Part shown: in pieces, positions 15,046 to 27,612 of the stretch
How positions within the stretch are numbered: the stretch's first letter is position 1
Layout of the letters: the number at the start of each line of letters is the position of its first letter
DNA from: Brassica napus
Lineage: Eukaryota > Streptophyta > Magnoliopsida > Brassicales > Brassicaceae
Length of the DNA stretch: 64,000 nucleotides
Assembly: GCF_020379485.1 (NCBI RefSeq)
Contig: NC_063450.1
Span: forward strand, 47,458,681 to 47,522,680
Direction of reading: 5' to 3'
Program-made: the position numbers and the translations under genes
Notes under the pieces: generated by a model
What the model was told of the DNA's origin: nothing
Seen by the model: the letters and a program-made list of their open reading frames with translations, nothing else
Databases searched by the model: none

Positions 15046-15335
15046 GTACCGTGGCCTAATGGTCAAGGTTTAAAGGTTTCTACACCCATGTATGAAGTTC
15101 GAACCCCAAACAACGCAATTTTTACATGAGGAGGTCTGAGTTTCAATTCCCGGAGAAGGCGAATTATGCAGAAAATTAGAGAAAATGCTTGACGGTACTG
15201 GATCTCATAGGACTATTCAGGGTGATGCAGTCAGACGTGAATCCTCATAAGGCATGTAGAATTGTCGGCTGTAATATTATATATGTAATGTTTCTTAATT
15301 TGTAATAGTATGATTAACCAGACAAAAAAAAAAAA
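15046..15335 (+). mobile_element. tRNA-derived SINE
   Basis: Has an RNA polymerase III internal promoter: box A TGGCCTAATGG at 15052-15062 and box B GTTCGAACCCC at 15097-15107. A tRNA-unrelated body follows and it ends in a 13-A tail at 15323-15335. Length about 290 bp, plus strand. Fits Brassicaceae SINEs; the subfamily is not assigned and no clean target duplication was seen. Confidence 0.75.
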
Positions 15336-16296
15336 GAATGTACAAGTTGATATATAGGTTTGCTAAAAACTGGTAGACAGAAACGGAATTATCGTGGAAG
15401 CCATCGTCAAACAGTTTTGGAAAGGAAAACAATGAATCCATACAAGGAATGGGGAATGGGGTTGTAATATTGGTCCCCTCCTAAGAAAATCTGCAATTAA
15501 AATTCTTGTCTTCATTGATCAAAAAAAAAATATATATTCTTGTCTTCATATATACTTCACATATATCAAAATTAAAGTTAATTTCTCTGCATATGATTTT
15601 CAACGATTCATATTGGAGAGAAACTTTCCGACTGAGATAGAATATCTCAATCCATCTAATATCATCTAAACTTTTCTATATATAAAAAAATATATTTATA
15701 TTTTATACTTTCTTGAAATTATTAATACTTTCATTAATACAACAATAAATTCATATAAATCAATATCTATTCTATTAGAAACAAAATTTATGTATAAAAT
15801 AAATGTTTAAGTAAAATAAAATTATAATTGGATAAAATGTATATGCTTTAAAATAAATATCATTTATAATTAATAGTAAGTAGTAATAATACAATATATT
15901 TATAATATTTTTTTACATAAAATGAAAATAATAATTGGAGTAAAGCAAAAATATATTTTGACTTTACCTTATTTTGAAAGAAAATTTGAGGATAATCATT
16001 AGAAATGCCTTTAATAATTGAAAATATATTGATTCTTGTTTAAAATTATTTAACTCTGAATTAAATCAATTAGAAAAATCTTTGAAACATTAGAAATAAA
16101 TATTTTAAAATACGTAACGTTATTACAAGATTTTGATTATATGTACATACAATATTTATATTCTAAAAACTAATTTTTAAAGATTATAGGATTATATTTA
16201 ACTATTGAAGATTCTGATAATTATTTTTTATAAAACTTCACCATGATTATAATTTAAAATAGTATAAAAAAGACGTTTTAGCTAATATCTAAACTT
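15336..16296. other. AT-rich intergenic, nothing recognised
   Basis: Low-complexity AT-rich stretch between two SINEs. No element termini or coding frames were recognised. Confidence 0.3.
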
Positions 16297-16309
16297 AAAA
16301 CTATGTTCA

Positions 16310-16492
16310 GACAACGAAGTCGTCTTGGCCTAACAGTAAAGGTGTTCTAGTTAGAACTTTTGTCTTGGGTTCGTTTAGTCTTGTGCACATAGCCATGTCA
16401 TTTAGATGGATTAGTTGCATATCCTGATGCAAGATTTCGTGAAATTAGTTTTTGGGCCTATAAAACTTTTGGATCTCCGTGGTTATAAAAAA
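16310..16492 (+). mobile_element. Short tRNA-derived SINE with 13-bp target duplication
   Basis: A 183-bp element flanked by perfect AAAACTATGTTCA copies (16297-16309 and 16493-16505). Box A-like TGGCCTAACAG lies at 16326-16336 and box B-like GGGTTCGTTTA near 16367-16377. The 3' end is an A-tract that merges with the duplication. The perfect duplication suggests a fairly recent insertion. Confidence 0.8.
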
Positions 16493-16922
16493 AAAACTAT
16501 GTTCAAGCTTTTTAGGTATGTTTGGAAATTAAGCTTTTTTACCCAAATTCCTTTGCATTAATATTTAATTTAATGATCTTGTCGAATCAGAGAGAAATGA
16601 CAAAACAAAATAAGAAGAACAAAGTTCGTTGGTGCCGCAAAATAAAGTTCCTACACGATCTAAAAGTTTGTCCTCTTTTCTTGATTAGAAGTAATCTAAT
16701 ATTACATGATTTTTAATGATATCTCTGATTTGCTTTAATAATGATTATATTAATTCTTAATTAAGAAAACCGAAATTTGTCCACCACAAAGCGAGTAGAT
16801 TCGTACGCAAAATTCACTACCGGTATCACGAGATAAGCACGCACAATGGCACATCATCACGACCATACACCAGCATGAAGCTTTCACGATGCGTAATTTT
16901 ATGTGGGCAAAAGTTGACATCT

Positions 16923-17703
16923 TTTTTTTTAACCAAAAAAAAAACTCTATAGATAGGGTTCCAAACACAAACACCCAAAACAAAATTAAACCTAAAAGCC
17001 CACATACTAGCCCAATCTACACTGGCCTAAACCAACACTTGATATCGCTTCGATTCTCCCCCGAATACGAGACGTGTCGAAACCACGACAGCGGAGCCTG
17101 ACACACGTCACCACCACCGCCAAAGAGAACACGCCGGAAACTGGACGGCGTTTCACCGGACCTCACCGGGAACTGAACGGCGCTTCACCGGACCTCGCCG
17201 GGAGCAAGCGCTTACCCAAACTCACCACTTCTTCACCTTTGCTTATTTTCACCGGAGAGCGTCAAAACGAGAAGTCGAGACCTCATCCAGAAACGAAGCC
17301 ATCACCCAAACGATTAGAAATCCCTCACTCACCATCCATGCACCATCACCACTTAATTTCAAATCATCGGAGAGCATCAATCGAACAATTCGAGAGCTCA
17401 TCTGTCACATCAAGCACGTAATCAACTGAATCACCACTCGAGAAACCATAGAAACCAAACCAAAACCGCCTTCGAAACGAAAGGACCGTACGATGCGGGA
17501 GAATAAGCCGGCGAGAAAGATGTAAAACGAATCATCTTCTTCCGGAAGTAAAGCCGACGAAGCATGCTTAAAGAGCAACGACTTCCCAAAGGCAAGACTT
17601 AAAGAAAAGAAATCGAAGAACCGATAGAGCACCGGAGAAAACTTCATTTAATCTCAGAGAGGAGAGAGAACTTCCGGTCTCCATCAATTTTGCAAATCCC
17701 TTC
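16923..17703 (-). mobile_element. Poly(A) retroposon, copy 2
   Basis: About 781 bp between perfect 12-bp target duplications AAGTTGACATCT (16911-16922 and 17704-17715), with the T-tract (poly(A) of the minus strand) at the left edge. The body is GC-rich; an 80-codon minus-strand frame near 17405-17647 has no recognised domain. Orientation and layout match the other three retroposons. Confidence 0.75.
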
Positions 17704-17715
17704 AAGTTGACATCT

Positions 17716-19553
17716 AATACTATTGTAGTTCATATTGGAATTAGGTATTATTTCTTGAAATAATAAAATAATAATAATTTATCATAGTGGGGTGAACCAA
17801 ATCTAGTGACATACAATGATTTAGACAATGACAACCACGTTTGTCTTCACACATATACTTGTGATTTTCTATTAATCAAATACATGGCTTATATCAATGT
17901 AACACATCTAGACGATAAAAATATTATATTATATTATATTATATACACAAAAGAATTATTTTAAAAATAATGATTAACACGAATCGATAGTAGTTTGATC
18001 ATTACAAAATATATATGCACCGTTTATGAAATACGGTGATTCATCGTCTACGTATATTTTATAGGATTTTCAGTAAGTTTTTTTTTTTTTTTTAACTTTG
18101 GATATATCTCAGATCCATGGACAATCCAGACTAATTTTAAAAAAAGCAGTGAAGTCTACGGATAGATTTTCACTATAGATATTCAAATGGATCGTAAGAT
18201 AGATCTCTATCCTCGTGGCTACAAGGTGAAATGTAATAGAGTACCACAAAACCACCGCCTCATGGTCCTAGTACGCTTTCTTTCTTTGAAATGATGAATT
18301 TCTTGACTCATTCATCTTTAGTCGGATATTCACGTTTAGTTTAATTTTCATTTGGGATTGCATAACTTTATAAACTCGTCACTTTTTTTCTCTCTTAGTA
18401 CTAACGTACTCACTTCGACTAACACCATGAACTTCGTTTTTCATATAGCAATTGATCACCATAGATATAAAAGCATACGATACTTATCCTGTTTGCAGTT
18501 TGTCTTAACTTAAACTTTAGTTTTAGTATAACTGTGTAAGTAGTGGCGGTTCTCGGTCTAGAGAGAAATAATATGAAACTTAAAAGCCACAATCTATTGG
18601 TGAGAAATATTATTGGCCCCTCGTCAACCCAAAGGAGAACACTTTACGATGATGGATATATGTTTTGAGTTAAACCTTCAAGGTGACCCCATAAATTTAA
18701 GAAATTGATTGTTGAGTTTAGAGGATTTTTTTTACGTCATTATCTGTTTAAGCATGGTGTTTGCTCCCATTTTTATAAGTTGTATTTGCTTCTTTGTAAT
18801 AGTTGTTTCTTTGGCCAAAATGGCTATGTTATCATGTTCTGCGAACACTTTCTCCATTCATGGAGAGTAAGAATCTATAAAATTGAGGTTTGATAAAAAA
18901 AAGTATTACGAAATTGATCAACCTATATACCTAAACTTTCATTTCATGTTACAGATAGTTCCTAATCACTAAAATTGAAAGGTATGCCGATTAACTATGA
19001 CCTACTAGAAATAAAAAAAACGACCTACTAGAAGAAAAAGAGATGCACGTACATCCTCATGAAGTGGTTACCCGACCCTACGTCCGTCTTACAGGTTTAC
19101 AATTATGCTTTGGCTTCTTTTGTTTGAAGAAGAATATGGGCCTTAATCTTTAAAAACTAGGTGTAAGAATATAAATTCGTACATCAAAATTTTTGATAAG
19201 ACGTGAATATATAGAAGACTTGAAATAGTTCACTTTATTGCTAACTGATTTGAAGTTCGAAGTTAGAAGCTCAGAAAGTTTAATATAGTATCAAAGCTTC
19301 TAAAACTAATTAATAAAAAGGTTTACGATCCGCACACTCTTATAATCTGAGTCTAGAAGTACGACAACGATGACATTCCCATATAAAGAAGGAAATGAAA
19401 ATACTTTTAAAAGCTGAAAATAAAGGGGTTATCAACCAAAAAATAAAACATATGTCTAGTTTTTTTTTATTAAGTTGTAATGTAAAATGCCGTCCACAAA
19501 AAGAAAGAAAAAAAAAAGTTTTAAGTTAAAACTGATTCACTTATAATAGAAAA
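17716..19553. other. AT-rich intergenic, nothing recognised
   Basis: No genes recognised. A T-tract near 18079-18095 and short A/T simple repeats are present. Nothing pointed to a particular element class. Confidence 0.3.
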
Positions 19554-20460
19554 CTAGATTTTGACCCGCGCTTAAAAAATGCGGATTTTTTTTATTTATT
19601 AATCGAAAACTGATTTACAAACTACCATTATTTTTGTTTCAAACCATAACAATTGAGTTTTTAGGTTTTTGTCATTTGTTTTTTTTTTTCAAAATATGGT
19701 ATTTGTTCGAAATATGGTAGTTGTTATATAATAATGTTTGAGTTTTAAGATTTGTTTTCATATCCGACCTAGATTCATGGTTGAACCTGTAGGCCCGATA
19801 CATTGTATATAATCCGGTTCGGATTTAATGAAAAAATTGTTGATTAAAAATAACCCGGTAAAAACCCAAAAATTCACTATTAACCTTCAATATGATACCA
19901 CTGGTCCGATAAAACACAAAATATCTGATAGTATTTAAAAAAAAATTGATTAAATTACTCATATATTTTTTTAATATTACATAAATTAGTGATTCCTTAG
20001 AATTTGATGAAATTTTATTATATTATCCAAATAAAAAATGACAATATAAAAAAAACTTATTGATATGACAATATTAGTTTATTTTCGTTATTAATAACCT
20101 ATTATAAGTTTGTGTTTTTATTTTAAATTTAAAAATTGATTTTAATATAATTTTTAAAATATTCTTGAACACTCTTAATTGCCATATCAATATTATGTAT
20201 AAAATGACATTATACATGAAAAAATGATATTCAAATATGTATATGATATATGGTGTAGGATATATGATTTGGTTTGTATTGAAAATCTGTACAATATTCA
20301 AATGATCTGTTTTGAATATTGATGCATATATTTAAGAAAATGATATTTTCATGTTTGTTAATTTATTTATATTTCATAATATATTTATACTTATATTAAA
20401 TTTAAAGTTAGTATATCTTTTAAATATATATAGGTTCATTATTTATAGATCTATTTAGGT
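19554..20460 (-). mobile_element. Helitron 3' end, 5' limit not found
   Basis: On the minus strand the sequence ends CCGCAT...GCGCGGGTCAAAATCTAG followed by T at 19553: a loose GC hairpin and CTAG terminus as in the element ending at 38863. The body shares the internal style seen there (stretches with GGTTCGGATTTAATG). The TC 5' start was not identified, so the right coordinate is only where the AT-rich body stops. Confidence 0.55.
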
Positions 20461-20592
20461 GTATTTGTAGGGCCAAAACCAAAAGACTTAAATGTCATTA
20501 ATGAATTTTATTAATCCTTTATAAAAGTAATGGTATTTTTGAGAAAACTGTAATTCTCATTAAGGAAATGATCATATTTTAATGGTATTAAT

Positions 20593-20763
20593 GTTATTTT
20601 GTGGCGTGAAAGAAATGGCAGGAGGCATGGGAAACCTTCACATACTCCTACTATGCTGGCTACTCTCATTGGTAAACATATCAGAAACCGGATTGACTCG
20701 GCCCGAGGAAGACTTCCAAGCCGGTATGACAGAGCAATGATGCTCCGGCTCGCATCAAGGTGA
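20593..20763 (+). pseudogene. LINE reverse-transcriptase C-terminal fragment
   Basis: In frame from about 20593 the plus strand reads VILWRERNGRRHG and then an IRNRI-type segment, closing at TGA 20761-20763. Trp-Arg-Glu-Arg-Asn followed by Arg/His and a conserved I-R-N-(R/K)-(I/L) tail is the end of many plant LINE ORF2 proteins. Only about 55 codons remain. A retroposon has inserted directly downstream (target duplication from 20767). Confidence 0.65.
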
Positions 20764-20782
20764 ATAGACAAGAGATTTTCTT

Positions 20783-22087
20783 TTTTTTGCTAAATTGTAA
20801 ATGTCATTACTTCGAAAAGAATGAAAGTTCGGTTACAAAATGAATTGAAACCAAAATCTGCTATAACAGCCATTCAGATTCTAAGAGGTCGCAAAAAGTT
20901 AAAAAAAACCTCTAAGAACCTAAGTGATTTAGTTCAAGCTTCTAGCAATAAAGAGCCTGAAACTAATTTACATTTCAGAACAAGAGACAACAATTTAAAG
21001 ATCCCTAACCAAAACTTTCTTGCTTAGCCTGAACAAACATGTTGAGACAAGAGGAATAGTCGGAGGGTAGGATCAGTCGAGCACTCACCGAAGTGGCTCC
21101 AAGCAGGCATCGACGGAGGCGGCTGGCTCACGCCCCGGAGCTCCACTGGAGGAGGACGTCGGCAAAAACCAGACCCTAGCTATCTCAACAGAAGATGGAG
21201 TGTAGACCCGTGGCTATGCTGCTGAATATGAAGCTCAAGTTACGGTCAAGCGCAAGCGGAACAACATGCTCCCCATCCGGTCACGCGACACAAAGGATAC
21301 ATCACAAACAACAGGAACACTCAATCGGACTGTCGGAGCCTTGGCGTAAGGAAAGTGAAGCACGGAAGGGGTTGAAAACTCCTTGAAAACAGGCGACCTT
21401 GAAAGAGAAAGAGCTCAGCCTAGAAACAGTTGAAACCTCCACAGCGGGTTGTCCTCAAAACCCTCGTGAAACGGCGCCAGTAGTTGGAAGGATAGCCCAA
21501 TCGATCATCGGAGGAGCGCCATGGATGCCGTCTCTTGGACTAGGTGACAGGGGTCCTCAGTGGTGCGTCTCCAACCACCTTACACTCAGAGACTGAGCGG
21601 AGAAGCTCTACAAATACCTTGGGCCTAACCGATAGAGGAGACCGACTGGAGCGAGATGACGATGCAGGAGCGTGATGGTAGCGACCCTTCAGAGGCTCCG
21701 GCGGGTCTCGGATCTCAGATCTGACCCAGATCCGAGCGCAGAAAGCGACTACAGGGAGATCCAAGGCGTCCAAGGGTCCTCCTATTCTTCTCACCTCGCC
21801 AGTGTTCCCGAGAAACAAAGACGTCTTTGATTTCTAACAGATCCGGTGGAAGAGCTCCATCAGAACTAGAAGCACGGTGCAAGGAGGAGAGAAAGAAGGG
21901 AAAACCGCTTGGATGTGATACGAGAAGAACGTCGAGCCCACCACCGCGGTGACCGGAGATAAGGAATCACCGACCACCGCGAGAGAGATCAGAATTTGTG
22001 GCGGCGCTAGGGTTAGGGGAAGCAAAGGGAGAGAGACTCTGGAGAGAAATTTCTCTCACCTCTCTCTTTCTGCAAAATTCTTATTTT
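20783..22087 (-). mobile_element. Poly(A) retroposon, copy 3
   Basis: About 1.3 kb between perfect 16-bp target duplications GACAAGAGATTTTCTT (20767-20782 and 22088-22103), with the poly(T) edge at the left, so minus orientation. The minus-strand 5' region is rich in CTCTCTC and contains CCCTAACCCTAGCG. Several short GC-rich frames on both strands (60-90 codons) have no recognised domain. It is about the same length as the copy at 55027-56396. Confidence 0.8.
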
Positions 22088-22431
22088 GACAAGAGATTTT
22101 CTTATCTATATCACTTTCAAAACATTCAAAAACCGGTCAGCTAAAAGCTATATTCATTGTAAAAATGTTTTTTTTTTATTCAAATAAATTCAAAATTCAT
22201 TCACAAAAAAATGTTATATATTTTGGATATCATTTGTAACTGATTCGAAAAGATAGGGTGAAAATTCAAGAAAAAACAAAAACTGGTAGATATCGGCTTG
22301 TCGGTTATTAAGTACCGTTACGGTACATCGACTACACAGCTGTGAGCCACTGCACTAATATACAGCGACATTTTTTGTCCCTAATCGTTAACCTTACTTC
22401 CTAGACATTTCCTGAAACAACTCTCTTAAAA

Positions 22432-24363
22432 GAAATTTTTACACCCACAGACACTTTATGAGTTTTCAATTACATTTGGAGACACATTGCACTTGCCACA
22501 CACATTCTGTGTGACTAAAGACTTTCATACCCTCAAAATTATTATCTCTCTCGTTACCTTCTTTCTCGTTACTTTTTTCGATAATTAATAAGTAGATTTC
22601 TTTTAGAAATAAAACCTCACAAACGACAATCTTCTCATCGACGAAATCCCTAATCTTCTTGTCGATAAAATCCCTAACCCCACCAATGGAACCTCTCACT
22701 CTCTCTCTATCGTCGATGGAGCCAAATCCCTAACCCCATCAATGAAACCGCGGAGGAGCAAGAAGTTCTTGTACCTTGGATCTGCAAATTCTCTGACTTA
22801 CGCGGTGATTCCAGCGACTCAGAGATTTCGTGATGCGATGAGAGTGTCTCGGAAGTGAAGCCGTAAAGATAGTGGAGACGATGAGTTGAGAAGAAACATG
22901 ATGGATTGTGGATTCTGTTTATTTATTCTTTCCATCGTTAGTCTTTCTAAAGGAAAGAGTAAACTCCTTTTATTTTTATTTTTTAAAACAAATAACCTTA
23001 TCTCTTCAGATTCTCAAATTAAGAAAAGTAATTCGAACCCCTTTATCTCTCGACATTTTCTCGATCTAGAAATCAAATTCTGGAAACGAACCGTAATATT
23101 CTCGATCCAAAATTCTCCATAACCCCCTTTCTCCCTGCCAACATCTTCTCCATCTCTATTCTCGAGCATACATCTATCGGTCTTCTCTACCGCCCATGGA
23201 AGCGATGGTGGCTATGAACAAGGTGGTGGTACCTATGAACGGCGGCGCTTAGTCCCATGGAAGCGGTGGTGGACACCGTGGTGAGATGGCAGTGGATACC
23301 ATAGTGGAGGCGGTGGTGGTTGTGGAGGAGGCAGTGGTGGACGCGGTGGAGACTTGGTAGTTATGAAGGTGACGGTGGCTCTCTTGGTCAATGTGTGCGT
23401 GGATATTGTTGATGTGGTCGGAAGTGTTGTGGATGAGGATCGGTGGCTTTCTTGGTCAATGTGTGTGTGGATATTGTTGATGTGGTCGGAAGAGTTGTGG
23501 ATGGGGATCTCGTCGTCAGTGGTTGTGTTGATGTGATAAGAAGAGTTGCGGATGGGGCTTTCGGTGGTGGATATGAAAGTGGTAATAGAGGGAGAGGAGG
23601 TACTGGAGGTGATGGTAGCTCACTTGGTCAATGTGTATGTGGATGTTGTTGATGTGGTCAGAAGAATTGTGGACGGGGATCTCATGGTTGTGTGTGGATG
23701 TTGTTGATGTGGTCGGAAGAGTTGTGGATGGGGATCTCATGGTCAGTGGTTGTGTTGATGTTGTTGATGTGTCCGGAAGAGTTGCAGATGGAGCTCTCGG
23801 TGGTGGATATGAAAGTGGTAAGAGAGATGGAGGAGATAGTGGAAGTAGTGATTCAAACGAAGGTGGCAATTAAAACGAAGGTGGTAAATGAGGTGGAGGA
23901 AGTGGCGATGGCAGATACGAAGATGATGATGGAGGTGGTGATTGAAAGGGGGATAGTGATAATGTAAGTGGAGGAAAGAGACACTGGTTCAGTCTCGTAG
24001 AAAAAACTAAAAAATGAAAAAACAACTCTTTGATCAAAAAGAACTTTTCTAATTGTGTGGTCCAAAATGTTAGATATTTTCCGTTAGATCCTACGACCAA
24101 AAACAATTCACGTGCTCCCATATACCTACTTTTTTGTTACACACTTTTAACATTAATTGCAACTCAAAGCAAACTTAGTTATTCTAGTTACAGCTCATTA
24201 ACCTTATTGTTTTTCCTTAAAGGGAATAGACTTCTCTTTAGACCAAAAACAAGGGTATTTCTGTACAAAAAAAAGACAGATGTATAGAAAATGTGTGCCA
24301 ACTTGCTATTGTGTCTTTGAGTGTTAAACAAAGTCATATTGTGTCTTTCAATGTAACTCTCTC
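22432..24363. mobile_element. Mutator-like element (MULE), non-autonomous
   Basis: Imperfect terminal inverted repeats of about 70 bp: left GAAATTTTTACACCCACAG..., right (reverse-complemented) GAGAGAGTTACATTGAAAG... . They agree further inside over AGACACATTGCACTTG-like and CACACATT segments. The element is flanked by a perfect 9-bp duplication CTCTTAAAA (22423-22431 and 24364-24372), the diagnostic size for Mutator. The 1.93-kb interior has no transposase frame; it carries a G-rich repetitive segment (23170-23960) that may be captured host sequence. Confidence 0.8.
23350..23880 (+). repeat. Degenerate G/T-rich tandem repeat inside the MULE
   Basis: Three to four imperfect copies of a unit containing CTTGGTCAATGTGTGTGTGG, then GATGTGGTCGGAAGAGTTGTGG, then GGTGGTGGATATGAAAGTGG. 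Short frames on both strands cross it; in one plus frame it reads Gly-rich (GGGYESGNRGRGG, GGGYESGKRDGG). It may derive from a glycine-rich protein exon, but stops interrupt every frame over the full length, so no gene is called. Confidence 0.55.
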
Positions 24364-24372
24364 CTCTTAAAA

Positions 24373-25338
24373 TATTGAAAAACATTACCATGAGATTATA
24401 CCAATTAGTTTTTCTATGAAAGTCACCTGTCTTTATCTAGAACGCAATGCAAACAATGTGATAATCCTAAAATATAATTAATAAAATCGAATATTCGTTT
24501 TTAATTACAAGAATAAAATGTAAAACCATATTTAAAAATAAAAGGTATAAAATGAAGGTGATGCGTGTTGTTTGTATGCAAAGTTTTTTTTTTGAACTAA
24601 TTGTTTGTATGCAAAGTTACAAATTTGAAGTGGAATACTAGATCTCTCTACATCAGAAATCACTATCTTTTATTCCACACTTTGGGTTTTAGAACCACAC
24701 GGGTTTGAGAGAATTGGAGATCCCACCATGCAAGAGTAGCATTACCATCACATATATCTACAACATAGACAATGTCTTCAATATGTGAATCGTGTACGTT
24801 AGATGGACGAGAAGCTAGTTTTAAATGGAGACGTGTTTCTAGTATTGCATTTTGAGCTGTTTAATAGAAAAAAAAATTGTTTAAAAAAGTATGTAAGTGC
24901 TTCTAGTGTTGCGTTTTGAGCTGTCGTCTTGTAGTATAATTTGTTTATCAAATGCCCTTAGAGCAATTTCAGCGAGTAACACCAACAAAAGAATTACAAA
25001 TTAAGCTTTGAATAGTGAATACTTTTTTTTTTTTTTTGCAACTTAATAGTGAATACTTTTTGAATTTACAGGATTTTGTATATTTTATTTTAAAAGAGAA
25101 TAGCATGATCGCCACATCCTCTGTGAAACCATAATATTCATGACATTTTCAAACGCTTGTTTGTTGTGTGTTATGCCTTTCATGTCTCCTTGAGTCCGTG
25201 ATGGTTTTTTTTTTTAATAAAGGTCCGTGATGTTGATGCTCATATAATCTTATATCATGTTCAAACCCTTTGAACGCGTGCATGATTAATTGTATTTTAC
25301 ATTGTAATAATATATTTAGTTTTCCTTTTACAGTAATA
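24373..25338. other. Intergenic with short direct repeats
   Basis: No gene recognised. A segment near 24838-24863 (TTCTAGTATTGCATTTTGAG) recurs about 60 bp later near 24900-24922, and GTTTGTATGCAAAGTT occurs twice about 32 bp apart near 24570-24620. A T-tract lies at 25024-25038. Confidence 0.35.
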
Positions 25339-27612
25339 CTAGGATAAGATCCGCGCTTTGCACGGAATTAAGTTATTATTTTTATTATATTTTGGAGAAT
25401 GAAACAATAGTTTGGCTTCATTTGGATTAGGGGTGTTCAATCCAGATATCGGGTTGGTTTCGATTCGGTTCGGTTTTTTTCGGTATTTTGGTTAGTAAAA
25501 TATAACTACTATTCTAAATTCATATTTACTTTGACTTTAGTCTTTCACATACTTTTGAAAGATTTCAACTGGACAACTAAATTGATCAGCCAATCTTTTT
25601 GCTTTAAATCATTAGTATATATATATATATTATTTAGTTTGAATATTTATTAAATAAAAATTCATATGCATTATATTTTATGATCATTTGTAACTTATTA
25701 TAACAAAAAAAATAATCTATTGATCACAAAATTTTCAGAGTGAGAATCTTCAAATTTCTAATAATATATAGACGTTTTGAAAAATTCAAAATATAACATA
25801 TAAGAAAAAATATAAATGTTTTTATTATATATTTAATGTGATTTTTTTAATATCTTTTAATAATATAAAATTAAAAAAAGAACTAAGATACCAAAATTGT
25901 TATCAAATATTTATTATTCATAATAATTAATTTTCATATATACGTTAATCATATTAGGTAATTTCATAGCTTCTAATTAAGGAAAGTGCAAAAACAATAT
26001 TTGGTAGATTATTTATCAATTCGAATATTCGATAGTTAGTTTAATAAAAAATATAATGTAAGTTAAGATGGACCAACCTATTTTTTTTAAGAATAATATA
26101 TTTTATATAGTCATTTATTAAATGAGAATTTATAATCATACACTTCTATGATCATTCATATAATTTTATAACTGAATATTTAAATTATCGATAACAAAAT
26201 TTTCAATGTGAAATCTTTAATAAGTTTATAATTTATAAATGTTTTTGAAAATTCATTGAAAGTTTTAATATTAAAATATTTATGTAATCTTATGGTATAT
26301 AGTTTAATCTATATATATGTATATATATATGTTTTATTATTAAATGATATTTTTTACTCATATAGTTTTAAAATCATGTGTATCTTCTTATAATATTAAA
26401 TAAAAGTTCATATTAATACAATTTTATGATCATTTGTAACTTATTATGACAAAAAAATAATCTATTGATCACAAAATTTTAAGAGTGGTGATCTTCAATT
26501 TCTAATAATTTATAGACGTTTTGAAAAATTCAAAATATAACATATAAAAAAATATAAATGTTTTTTATTATATATTTAATGTGATTTTTAATATCTTTTA
26601 ATAATATAAAATTTTTAAAAAGAACTAAGATACAAAAATTGTTATCAAATATTTATTATTCATAATAATTAATTTTTACATATATGTTAATCATATTAGG
26701 TAATTTCGTAGCTTTTATTTAAGGAAAGTGCAAAACATTTTTTGGTACGTTATTTATCAATTCGATAGTTAGTTTAATAAAAAGTGTAATATAAGTTAAG
26801 ATGGACCAACCTATTTTTCTAAGAATAGTATATTTTATATAGTTATTTATTAAATAAGAATTTATAATCATACGGTTCTATGATCATTCATATCATTTTA
26901 TAACAAAATATTTAAATCATCGATAACAAAATTTTCAATCTGAAATCTTTAATAAGTTTATAATTTATAAATGTTCTTGAAAATTCATAGAAACTTTTAA
27001 TATTAAAATATTTATGTAATCCTATGGTATATAGTGTTTAATCTATATATATACATATTTATTTTATTATTAAATGATATTTTTTACTCATATGGTTTTA
27101 AAATCATGTGTATCTTCTTATAATAAAAATGTTAAACCATTGATCATTAATTTTTAACATAATAATTTTAATAGTTTTAGTCATTTATTGTCGTTTTTAA
27201 AAATTCAAAATATAACATATACGAAAAAATCTAAATTTTACTTTTATAGCTAATTTGATTGTTTAATTTATTTTAATAATATAAAATTAAACAAAAAATG
27301 ATGGAGGAGATATAAATTGTTATCAAATCTTTATTATTAAAATCATTAATTGTCATATATATATTAGTCATTTATGGTAATTCCGTAGGTTTGATTTAAG
27401 GAAAGAAAATAACATATCATATCATTATATCATATAGTTTGACCAACTTATGTATCTAACAACATATAAAAATCGAATGTGGACCTACTTATTTTTCAAT
27501 TGAATGTAATTGACTACCTAATTGAGTGCCACCTATGCATTGGGGCCTATTTTAATTAATACAAAATTGAGGTTACATCTTTTCAAATGTTCCTCAATTA
27601 ATATATAGGGGA
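25339..27612 (-). mobile_element. Non-autonomous Helitron with internal tandem duplication
   Basis: The minus strand begins TCCCCTATATATTAATTGAG after an A at the right edge (27612) and ends with hairpin CCGTGCAAAGCGCGG, ATCTTATC and CTAG before T at 25338. The 2.27-kb body is AT-rich and non-coding. It contains two copies of a unit of about 746 bp in tandem, with part of a third, more diverged copy. Confidence 0.8.
25650..27120. repeat. Tandem duplication, unit about 746 bp
   Basis: The landmark TGATCATTTGTAACTTATTA occurs at 25681 and again at 26427. The copies stay collinear through AGACGTTTTGAAAAATTCAA, GATGGACCAACCTATTTTT and AAAATCATGTGTATCTTCTT. After the second copy, a shorter third stretch from about 27142 is still recognisably related. 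Confidence 0.8.

Noticed and set aside
21195..22025. Short frames with Gly/Pro/Arg-rich products
   Set aside because: They lie inside a target-duplication-bounded retroposon, overlap on both strands, and none shows a domain.
23354..23967. Several overlapping frames on both strands in the G/T-rich repeat
   Set aside because: Low-complexity repeat; no single frame spans the unit array and none shows a domain.
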